This document shows, in pieces, positions 7,386 through 14,513 of a DNA stretch of 50,671 nt. Within the stretch, counting starts at the first letter, position 1. Every line of letters begins with the position of its first letter. The stretch is from Clostridia bacterium (GTDB lineage: Bacteria; Bacillota_A; Clostridia; Christensenellales; CAG-138), in the NCBI GenBank assembly GCA_017394605.1, contig JAFPXU010000150.1, forward strand, positions 1-50,671, given 5' to 3'. The position numbers were made by a program, and so were the translations under genes. Under the pieces are notes generated by a model. It did no database searches. It was given only the letters and a program-made list of their open reading frames with translations, and was not told where the DNA came from.

Positions 7386-9785
7386 ATGAAACTGCCGCTC
7401 AGATGGCTGAAAGAATATGTGGATTTTAACGTCACGGTAGACGAGTTTGTGGAAAAACTGATGTGGCGCGGCTTCGAGATGGGTTCCGTCGATCCGGAAA
7501 TGCCCGGCGTTTCCGGTGTCGTCGTCGGAAAGGTGCTGGACATTCACAGGCACGAGAATTCCGATCATCTCCACGTCTGCCAGATCGACATCGGAAAGGA
7601 AGTTTTGCAGATCGTCACGGGTGCCCAGAACGTTTCGAAGGGAGATCTGGTTCCCGTCGCGGTGGTCGGCGCCGTATTGTCTGGTCATGAAATGACCAAG
7701 GTCAACATGCGGGGCGTCGACAGCTACGGAATGCTGTGCTCCGGCGGAGAGCTCGGTCTTACAGACGCCGATTATCCGGGCAGCGAGGTCAACGGGATCC
7801 TGATCCTCAGGGAAGGCCATCCTCTGGGCCAGACGATTCAGGAGGCGGTCGGTCTTGACAGCGTCGTGTTCGATATCGAGCTGACGCCCAACCGTCCGGA
7901 CTGCGCTTCCATCATCGGGATCTGCCGCGAGGCCGCTGCGGCGCTCGGACAGCCCTTCCGCGAGCCCGTGATCCGGCAGGTGGATGGAACCGGCAGCGAA
8001 TCCGATTACGCCAGCGTTACCGTCAAAAACACGGAACTGTGCCCGAGATACACCGCACGCGTTGTAACCGACATCCGAATCGAGCCCTCTCCCGCGTGGA
8101 TGCAGAAAAAGCTGAGAAGCGTCGGGCTTCGTCCGATCAACAATATCGTGGACATCACGAACTATGTCATGGTCGAGTACGGTCATCCGATGCACGCGTT
8201 CGATCTTGCCTGCGTCAAAGACGGTCACATCATCGTCCGAAACGCATATGAAAACGAGATCGTCAAGACACTGGACGAAAAGCAGCGCGCCGTGGATCCG
8301 GAGATGCTGCTGATTGCCGATCCGGAAAAGGGCGTCGGCATCGCCGGCGTCATGGGCGGGCTGAATTCCGAGATCACGGAGAATACGAAAGCCATCCTTT
8401 TCGAGGCCGCCGTATTCAAGAGCAGCAACATCCGCAGGACCTCCCGCGTCCTCCGGCATACGACGGACGCCGCCGCGCATTTCATCAAGGGCGTCGAGCC
8501 CGTCAATGCCGGTCTCGCGCTGGACCGCGCCGTGGAACTCGTCAAGGAACTGAATGCGGGCACCGTCATCGGCAAAACGATCGACGTCTGCGCCGTGTCT
8601 CTGGAAGAGCCGACGGTCGAGATCGATACGAAACACGTCAACCGGATCCTGGCCACGGACTTCACGCCGCAGGAAATGGCGGACATGCTGAAGACCATCT
8701 GCATCGATTCCAGACCGGGTAAAGACAGCCTTTCCGTCACGATCCCACATTTCCGCACGGACATCGAGAACGGCATCGAGGCGGACTGGGATATCGCAGA
8801 GGAGATCGCGCGGATCTACGGATACTATAAGATCGAGCCGACCCTCATGCGCGGCGACACCTTCCGCGGCGGGATCGGACCCGAGTTCGCGTTCGAAGAC
8901 CTGGTCAAGGACACCATGGCGGCGCAGGGCGCATACGAGATGTACAATTACAACTTCACCGGCCCGGCCGCGCTGGACGCGCTCCGGATCGCCGCCGACG
9001 ATCCCATGCGCGAAGCGGTGAAGATCATGAATCCGTTCGGAGAGGATCAGAGCCTGATGCGCACGACTCTTTACATGGGCATGCTGGACTCCGCGGCAAG
9101 AAACTGGAACAGGCATTCCGCGCAGACGCGGTTCTTCGAAGTCGGAAACGTCCACTTCGACAACAACGACGTGCTGCCGGAAGAGCAGAAAAAACTCGGT
9201 ATCGTCTATTTCTCCGATTCCGAGGACTTCTTCTCCCTGAAGGGAACCGTTGAAACGCTGTTTGAGGCATGCTCCGTCCCCGGGACTGTATTCCGCGCCG
9301 CAAACCGTCCCTACTTCCAGCCAGGCCAGTCCGCTTTGATCCTCGCGTCCGACCAGACTTCCGTTCTCGGAGAGATCGGCCGTCTCCATCCCGACATCGC
9401 GGCAAAATGGGATCTTGACTGCCCGGTCTACATGGCGGAACTGTCCATGTCCGCGCTTATGGCGGCAAGCACCGGCGTAAAGAAATTCACGCCGCTGCCG
9501 AGATTCCCCGTCGTGCAGAGAGACCTTGCGGTCGTTGTGGATGACCGGACAGAGAACGCCGTCATTTCCAGGATCATTCTTGAAACGGAAACGGGCTGCA
9601 CCATTTCGGACGTGGAACTGTTCGACGTCTACGCGGGCATCGGCATCCCGGCCGGAATGAAGAGCATGGCGTACACCTTCACGCTCCGGTCGGACGACCA
9701 TACGCTGACGGACGAGGAAATCCATGCCGCCATGGACGCGATCATTGAAAACCTCGCGTCCCACGGCGCCACGCTTCGCAGATGA
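7386..9785 (+). CDS. pheT: Phenylalanyl-tRNA synthetase beta subunit
   Basis: 799 residues, normal length. The N-terminal tRNA-binding (EMAP-like) domain shows VVGKVLDIHRHENSDHLHVCQIDIG. The B3/B4 editing region follows (about 205-400, with NIVDITNYVMVEYGHPMHAFD and MGGLNSEI), then B5, the catalytic-like core, and the C-terminal anticodon-binding B8 domain (PLPRFPVVQRDLAVVVDD to the end). It forms the heterotetramer with PheS and hydrolyses mischarged Tyr-tRNA-Phe. The ATG lies behind GAAGGAGG. A very long open frame on the opposite strand here is a shadow of this gene. Confidence 0.97.
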   Translation: MKLPLRWLKEYVDFNVTVDEFVEKLMWRGFEMGSVDPEMPGVSGVVVGKVLDIHRHENSDHLHVCQIDIGKEVLQIVTGAQNVSKGDLVPVAVVGAVLSGHEMTKVNMRGVDSYGMLCSGGELGLTDADYPGSEVNGILILREGHPLGQTIQEAVGLDSVVFDIELTPNRPDCASIIGICREAAAALGQPFREPVIRQVDGTGSESDYASVTVKNTELCPRYTARVVTDIRIEPSPAWMQKKLRSVGLRPINNIVDITNYVMVEYGHPMHAFDLACVKDGHIIVRNAYENEIVKTLDEKQRAVDPEMLLIADPEKGVGIAGVMGGLNSEITENTKAILFEAAVFKSSNIRRTSRVLRHTTDAAAHFIKGVEPVNAGLALDRAVELVKELNAGTVIGKTIDVCAVSLEEPTVEIDTKHVNRILATDFTPQEMADMLKTICIDSRPGKDSLSVTIPHFRTDIENGIEADWDIAEEIARIYGYYKIEPTLMRGDTFRGGIGPEFAFEDLVKDTMAAQGAYEMYNYNFTGPAALDALRIAADDPMREAVKIMNPFGEDQSLMRTTLYMGMLDSAARNWNRHSAQTRFFEVGNVHFDNNDVLPEEQKKLGIVYFSDSEDFFSLKGTVETLFEACSVPGTVFRAANRPYFQPGQSALILASDQTSVLGEIGRLHPDIAAKWDLDCPVYMAELSMSALMAASTGVKKFTPLPRFPVVQRDLAVVVDDRTENAVISRIILETETGCTISDVELFDVYAGIGIPAGMKSMAYTFTLRSDDHTLTDEEIHAAMDAIIENLASHGATLRR

Positions 9786-9791
9786 CCCGAA

Positions 9792-9821
9792 TTGACGGAA
9801 CCCCCGCAACGGGGATATACT
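9792..9821 (+). promoter_or_regulatory. Promoter of the zinc-ribbon protein gene
   Basis: -35 TTGACG (9792-9797), 18-base spacer, -10 TATACT (9816-9821). It sits just after the pheT stop and about 30 bases before the next gene, which is therefore likely transcribed independently of the T-box. Confidence 0.75.
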
Positions 9822-9851
9822 GAATGTACGAAAAAGAGGAGGATGATTTAT

Positions 9852-10301
9852 ATGACTTGTCCATATTGCGGCGCGCAGCAGCCGGAAGAAACCCGCTTCT
9901 GCACGGAATGCGGTAAATATATCGGGCCCAAGCCCGAGGAAGAAAGCACGGAACAGGCGGCTCCCGTGGTGGCTCCGGTTCCTGCCGTCGTAGAACAGCC
10001 CGCGGAGAAAAGGCCGCCGGTATCCGACCCGGATCCCGCTCCTGCGAAAGACAGCCCCTGGGCAACGATCGGCACATGGGGATGGATCGGAATCCTGATC
10101 CTTCTTCAGATTCCTTTGGTCAATGTTATACTGGTCATTCTCTGGAGTTTCGGCGTCGCGAAGAAACGCGTAAAACAGTCCTTCGCGAGAGCGGTTCTTG
10201 TGCTCACGCTTGTGGTGACGCTGATCACCGTCGTCAGCACGATCCTGATCGCGCACTACTGGGGCCCCGCCATCTCGGACATGATCGAGAGATTTTTCTG
10301 A
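9852..10301 (+). CDS. Zinc-ribbon membrane protein of unknown function
   Basis: 149 residues. The N-terminus MTCPYCGAQQPEETRFCTEC is a zinc ribbon (CxxC-x11-CxxC). A Pro/Glu/Ala-rich linker (about 30-70) leads to two hydrophobic helices at about 78-100 and 115-138. Such zinc-ribbon plus membrane-helix proteins are common in Clostridia with no assigned role. ATG 9852 is chosen because AGGAGG at 9837-9842 is nine bases upstream; an in-frame ATG at 9843 abuts that site. It has its own promoter and terminator, so it is monocistronic. Confidence 0.75.
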   Translation: MTCPYCGAQQPEETRFCTECGKYIGPKPEEESTEQAAPVVAPVPAVVEQPAEKRPPVSDPDPAPAKDSPWATIGTWGWIGILILLQIPLVNVILVILWSFGVAKKRVKQSFARAVLVLTLVVTLITVVSTILIAHYWGPAISDMIERFF

Positions 10302-10318
10302 AGAAAGATCCTTTTTTA

Positions 10319-10344
10319 GGGACATCGACTGATGTCCCTTTTTT
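10319..10344 (+). terminator. Intrinsic terminator
   Basis: Perfect 8-bp stem GGGACATC (10319-10326) / GATGTCCC (10331-10338) with a 4-base loop and six T residues. It ends the zinc-ribbon gene transcript. Confidence 0.9.
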
Positions 10345-10412
10345 GTTTGTCCTGTACAGCCCCTCCCTGATACGAATTCTTTCCTGACGGATGTGTCATC
10401 CTGCAGCAGGCA

Positions 10413-10421
10413 TGCTATAAT
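10413..10421 (+). promoter_or_regulatory. Promoter of the D-aminoacylase operon (extended -10)
   Basis: TGCTATAAT at 10413-10421 is a consensus extended -10; no clear -35. The predicted transcript starts about 30 bases ahead of the TTG start at 10456. Confidence 0.6.
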
Positions 10422-10455
10422 CTGCTTAGAACATCAAACCTGAAAGGAACTCTTT

Positions 10456-12033
10456 TTGATTCATATGGATACCCTGATTAAAAACGTTACGATTATGGAC
10501 GGAACGGGAGAAAAGGCATTCACCGGCACCGTTGGAATGGAAAATGGCAAACTGCGCATTTTCCGCACCCCCGATCCGCAGATTGAAGCAAAGACTGTCT
10601 TGAACGGCGCCGGGCTTACCGCTGTCCCCGGATTTATCGACACGCATTCCCATGGTGACTTGACCATGAAGGGAACATTCGCTACCGCGAGCAAAATCAC
10701 GCAGGGAATCACCACGCAGGTTGCCGGTCAATGCAGCTTCTCGATGTTCCCGTGCGAACCGGATCCGAAATCCTACCGGGTATTCTCGAAATTCATCGGC
10801 GGAATCGCGCCGCATCCGGACATGCCGGAAAACGCGGAAGCGTGCGAAAGCGCCGGAACTTTCTTCAGATGGCTCGATACGCTGGACAATCCCGTTAAAA
10901 CCTACTCCTTCGTCGGTCTCGGTTCTCTCCGCCTGTGGGCGATGGGTTTTGAAGACAGAAAACCTGATGAAACCGAGCTCAAGCGAATGAAGGACATGCT
11001 TCGCCGCTGCATGCGGGAAGGCGCTCTGGGACTATCCTCCGGTCTGGTCTATTCCCCGTGCCGGTTTGCCTCCAATGAGGAAATCCTGGAACTGCTCCAT
11101 GTCGTTGCGGAGGAAGGCGGCGCTTACGCCACGCATCCCCGCAACGAGGCGGATCACGCCATTGAAGCAAGAAGAGAAGCAATTCAGCTCGCCGCGGAAG
11201 CCGGCGTTCCCCTCTGTGATTCGCATATGAAAACAGCAGGACGGGATAACTGGGGAAAATCCGTGACCATACTGGATGATGTGAACAAAGCGATGGACAG
11301 CGGGCTTCGGGTCCTAATGGACAACTATCCGTACTTCGCAGGCAACACTTCGCTGAGTGTATCCATTCCTCCGAGATACCTGACGGAAGGTCTGCCCGGC
11401 ATCCTTAAGGCCCTGAAAGACCCGGTCGAAAGCAGGAAGATTGAGGAAGAGATTGGCCGCAAATCCAATTATGACAATTACATCTACAACGCCGGAGGCT
11501 TCTCCGGAACGTTCGTCTCTTCCTGTCCGGAGTTTCACGACGCCGAAAGTAAATTCATAACGGATTACGCAAAGGAAATCGGGGTCACCCCGTTCGAGGC
11601 ATACCGTCAGATCCTGCTGAAGAACCACGGTCTCGGCCTTGGAATCTACTTCCATCTGAACAAGGAGGATGTCTACCGCATCTTCGAACATCCATTCTGC
11701 GCGATCGGAACCGACGGACTCCTCGGGCTCGCCAGCGAGAACGCGCATCCGCGCACGTTCGGCACCATGCCTCGCGCCTACCGTCTGCTGACGGAGGACA
11801 CGAACATCTGTACTCCGGAACAGGCAATCCACCGCATGACCGGTCTGACGGCGGAATTCCTGCGGCTCGATGGAAAGGGCTTCCTGCAGGACGGCAAGGA
11901 CGCAGACGTGCTTCTTTTGGATCTCGATAATTTCCGCGATACGTCCACATACGAGAACGGAACCACCCGTTGCACGGGAATCGAGCATATCTTTGTGGGC
12001 GGAAAAGAAATCGAAATGGAGAAATACAGATGA
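10456..12033 (+). CDS. D-aminoacylase-family amidohydrolase (N-acyl-D-amino-acid deacylase type)
   Basis: Metal-dependent amidohydrolase, 525 residues, probably removing acyl or carbamoyl-like groups from D-amino acids or related amides. Visible motifs: PGFIDTHSHGD (metal His 64/66), GITTQVAGQCS with the Cys that helps bridge metal in D-aminoacylases, GLSSGLVYSPC, ATHPRNEADH, CDSHMKTAGRDNWGK, MDNYPYFAG, and IGTDGLLG for the late catalytic Asp. The start is most likely TTG 10456, eight bases behind AAAGG; an ATG lies three codons in. It is the first gene of a three-gene operon; the kinase start overlaps its stop by four bases. Family fairly sure, substrate unknown. Confidence 0.78.
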   Translation: MIHMDTLIKNVTIMDGTGEKAFTGTVGMENGKLRIFRTPDPQIEAKTVLNGAGLTAVPGFIDTHSHGDLTMKGTFATASKITQGITTQVAGQCSFSMFPCEPDPKSYRVFSKFIGGIAPHPDMPENAEACESAGTFFRWLDTLDNPVKTYSFVGLGSLRLWAMGFEDRKPDETELKRMKDMLRRCMREGALGLSSGLVYSPCRFASNEEILELLHVVAEEGGAYATHPRNEADHAIEARREAIQLAAEAGVPLCDSHMKTAGRDNWGKSVTILDDVNKAMDSGLRVLMDNYPYFAGNTSLSVSIPPRYLTEGLPGILKALKDPVESRKIEEEIGRKSNYDNYIYNAGGFSGTFVSSCPEFHDAESKFITDYAKEIGVTPFEAYRQILLKNHGLGLGIYFHLNKEDVYRIFEHPFCAIGTDGLLGLASENAHPRTFGTMPRAYRLLTEDTNICTPEQAIHRMTGLTAEFLRLDGKGFLQDGKDADVLLLDLDNFRDTSTYENGTTRCTGIEHIFVGGKEIEMEKYR

Positions 12034-12908
12034 ATCAGGTAACCGTAATCGGCGGCGTTGCGTTTGAGATCTGCGGCATTCCGAAAGATATCTGCAGGCT
12101 ACGCAACTCCAATCCCGGCAAGGTCCGCATCACGGTAAGCGGCATCGGGCATAATATCGCCAAGTTCCTGAAGGGATACGGCACGGACGTCCAGCTTATC
12201 ACGGCGATCGGATCTGATCTCCGGGGTGAACTGATCGAAAAGGAGTGCCGCTCAATCGGAATCGGTTTCGACTATGTCATGCGGCAGGACACGGAAAGCG
12301 CCGCGTATATCCGGGTGTACGACGACGATTTCAATCTTCTGACGGGAATCAACGAGATGGACATCATTGACCAGATTCCGGCCAGGCATTTCAAATCCGT
12401 GCTCCCCGCCATCAACCGAAGCGATCTCTGCGTCATCGATTCAAACATCTCGATGGATGCCCTCACTTTTCTGGCTGAAAACGTGACCGTGCCCCTGTTC
12501 TATGAGCCGGTATCCGTCGCAAAGGCAAAACGGATCGGCATGCATCTGAACAAGTGCTTCTCCGTCAAGGCAAACCGTTTCGAGGCAGCACAGCTCTCCG
12601 GGTGTTCGTGCGATACCATCCGAGGCGCGTACCGCGCGGCGGAATGGCTTCTGGCGCAGGGGATTAAAAAGGTCTTCATTACGCTCGGATCGGAAGGCAT
12701 CCTGTACGCTTCCGAAGAAGATTTTGGACACGTGGAAGGAATCCAGGTAGACCGCGAAGTATCCAGCGCCGGAGCGGGTGACTGCGTTTCCGCCGCGATC
12801 GTGCATTCCCTGCTGACCGGCGCATCCATCCGCGAAGCGGCGGAAGCCGGCAATGCGGCCGGAGCGGAATTCTGCCGGACCGACCACTTCGGGGAAAACT
12901 ATTTCTGA
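12030..12908 (+). CDS. PfkB-family kinase, pseudouridine-kinase-like
   Basis: Ribokinase-fold small-molecule kinase, 292 residues. The glycine-rich substrate site is ITVSGIGHNIAKFLKGYG; the C-terminal anion hole and catalytic Asp are in SSAGAGDCVSAA. VIDSNIS and FYEPVSVAKAKRI resemble the pseudouridine kinase subgroup more than fructokinase or ribokinase, and SVKANRFEAAQLSG matches the usual PNxxEaxxLtG region but with A for P. No pseudouridine-5-phosphate glycosidase gene is adjacent, so the substrate could be another nucleoside or sugar. ATGA overlap with the upstream amidohydrolase and a GGAG site eight bases upstream fix the start. It shares an operon with the amidohydrolase and YfcE. Confidence 0.75.
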   Translation: MNQVTVIGGVAFEICGIPKDICRLRNSNPGKVRITVSGIGHNIAKFLKGYGTDVQLITAIGSDLRGELIEKECRSIGIGFDYVMRQDTESAAYIRVYDDDFNLLTGINEMDIIDQIPARHFKSVLPAINRSDLCVIDSNISMDALTFLAENVTVPLFYEPVSVAKAKRIGMHLNKCFSVKANRFEAAQLSGCSCDTIRGAYRAAEWLLAQGIKKVFITLGSEGILYASEEDFGHVEGIQVDREVSSAGAGDCVSAAIVHSLLTGASIREAAEAGNAAGAEFCRTDHFGENYF

Positions 12909-12923
12909 TAAACAGGTCTGCCT

Positions 12924-13505
12924 ATGAAATCCGGGAATCACAGCATGACATGGATGATCGCATCCGATATACACGGTTCCGCCCTGTACTGCGGAAAAAT
13001 GCTGGACGCATTTGAAAAGGAGCGTGCGGATCGTTTGATCCTGCTCGGCGATCTGCTCTACCACGGTCCGAGGAACGACCTTCCGGAAGAATATGACCCG
13101 AAAGCCGTAATCCGTTTTCTTAACGGATACCGCGGAAAGATCTTTGCCGTCCGGGGCAACTGCGAAGCAGAGGTGGATCAGATGGTGCTGGAGTTTCCTG
13201 TCATGGCGGATTACGCCCTGCTCGAGCTGCAAGGACGTACTGTATTCATCACTCACGGCCATGTTTACAAGCGGAACAGCCTTCCGCCTCTTCAGGATGG
13301 CGACATTCTGCTTCAGGGTCACACGCACATCCCGGAGTGCGCGGAATATCCCGCCGAGGCAGGACATCCCTCATATGTCTATATGAATCCGGGCTCGGTT
13401 TCGATTCCGAAGGATGGGACCTGGCGCGGATACATGACTCTTTCAAACGGCATGTTTGTCTGGAAGGACTTCGACGGAGCGGAAAGACTCCGATATCAGA
13501 TCTGA
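12924..13505 (+). CDS. yfcE: YfcE-type metallophosphodiesterase
   Basis: Small calcineurin-like phosphoesterase, 193 residues, closely matching E. coli YfcE across its length: MIASDIHGS (metal Asp/His), LLGDLLYHGPRN, AVRGNCEAEVDQM, FITHGHVY, QGHTHIP and NPGSVSIPK. YfcE hydrolyses phosphodiesters in vitro; the natural substrate is unknown. The ATG at 12924 has only a weak AGG upstream; ATG 12945 or 12954 would give the length of typical YfcE and is a fair alternative. It is the last gene of the amidohydrolase-kinase operon and is followed by a strong hairpin. Confidence 0.88.
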   Translation: MKSGNHSMTWMIASDIHGSALYCGKMLDAFEKERADRLILLGDLLYHGPRNDLPEEYDPKAVIRFLNGYRGKIFAVRGNCEAEVDQMVLEFPVMADYALLELQGRTVFITHGHVYKRNSLPPLQDGDILLQGHTHIPECAEYPAEAGHPSYVYMNPGSVSIPKDGTWRGYMTLSNGMFVWKDFDGAERLRYQI

Positions 13506-13524
13506 AGAAGCTTTATCAACACGG

Positions 13525-13567
13525 AAAAGGGGATTCCCACGCGCATGCGTACGGAATCCCCCCTTTT
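13525..13567. terminator. Bidirectional terminator between yfcE and the TupA-like gene
   Basis: AAAAGGGGATTCC (13525-13537) pairs with GGAATCCCCCCTTTT (13553-13567), giving A and T tracts at the two ends, so it can serve both convergent genes. Confidence 0.8.
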
Positions 13568-13586
13568 ATCTAATATTGTTACCTTT

Positions 13587-14513
13587 TCATATTGTCTTCT
13601 TTTCCGGGAGCGTGATCCAACTTCCGGCGAGTTCATTGAACGAATCCGGAACTAACTCATCGAATCCCGAGCCATGATAGAACGTTAATTCCCCAAAGTA
13701 TAGTTGTCCGTTCGCGTAATACCAGTCTACGCGTACAAACGGAATCCCTTTCGCCAGATTCCTCGACAACTCGAGCATTTCCTTCCAGAACGGAAGATGA
13801 TCCGGAAGAGAAATCCCGCTCGTATTGATATCCTTATACCAAACTTCCAGACGTTTCCCGCTCAGGTCGTAGCAATCAAGGGTATGTGCCGTAAAGCGCG
13901 CTCTGTGCACTTCCACGCATCTAGGCTCCCCATCTCCGCAGATGACCTTGTAATCGGAAATATCCGTTCCGTCGTCGTTTTCGATGTACTGTTCGCCGAC
14001 GATCTTCCGCGGAATATCCTTGTAGCACCATTCCCGTCCCTTGATGAAATAGTTCTCCGCCAGACCTTCCCTGAGGCCGGACACCGTTTTTTCCCGGTCG
14101 AGTCTGCTTTTATCCTTGCAGATGCACATGCCCTTCCCTGAATTGTGATTGCATTTCAGCACAAAACGGTCGGGGAGCGCGTCGAAATCGATCTCCTCCG
14201 GTCTCTCCCAGACGCCGAGGGATGGGATCAGATAGCGGGGACTGATCTTCTCCGCTATATGTTGCCGGACGAGGTATTTGTCCGACATCATCACGTACTC
14301 GGGACGGCGGTCATACAGCTTTATCCACTGGATCTTCTCATTGATCCTTGTGGGATTCTCAAGGTTCAGCGTTCTTCCGGTCAGGGACTTGTACAGCCTC
14401 TTAAGATACTCCTCATCGGGCATGCCGTCATACCTGCCCGCTTCAGCGTTGATCATGAAGCGGTAATCCGGATCCGTCAGATACCGTATACCCTTTTTGA
14501 TCTTATCGATCAT
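13587..14513 (-). CDS. TupA-like ATP-grasp protein
   Basis: 308 residues, matching the TupA-like ATP-grasp family named after the teichuronopeptide synthesis protein of Bacillus. Diagnostic parts: NPTRINEKIQWIKLYDRRPEY near residue 55, DKYLVRQHIAEKI, PDRFVLKCNHNSGKGMCIC (ATP-binding strands), VGEQYIEND, DYKVICGDGEP, and RVDWYYANGQLYFGELTFYHGSGF with the metal/ATP acidic residues near the C-terminus. Members are found in surface-polysaccharide loci and probably ligate an amino acid or modify a polymer; reaction not proven. Its start codon overlaps the glgP stop by four bases, so it is co-translated with glycogen phosphorylase. Confidence 0.8.
   Translation of the reverse strand: MIDKIKKGIRYLTDPDYRFMINAEAGRYDGMPDEEYLKRLYKSLTGRTLNLENPTRINEKIQWIKLYDRRPEYVMMSDKYLVRQHIAEKISPRYLIPSLGVWERPEEIDFDALPDRFVLKCNHNSGKGMCICKDKSRLDREKTVSGLREGLAENYFIKGREWCYKDIPRKIVGEQYIENDDGTDISDYKVICGDGEPRCVEVHRARFTAHTLDCYDLSGKRLEVWYKDINTSGISLPDHLPFWKEMLELSRNLAKGIPFVRVDWYYANGQLYFGELTFYHGSGFDELVPDSFNELAGSWITLPEKKTI

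Noticed and set aside
7359..10325. Very long open frame (988 codons) on the minus strand opposite pheT
   Set aside because: It is fully antisense to pheS/pheT and the zinc-ribbon gene, its Arg/His/Asp-rich translation matches nothing known, and it is a product of codon bias in the real gene.
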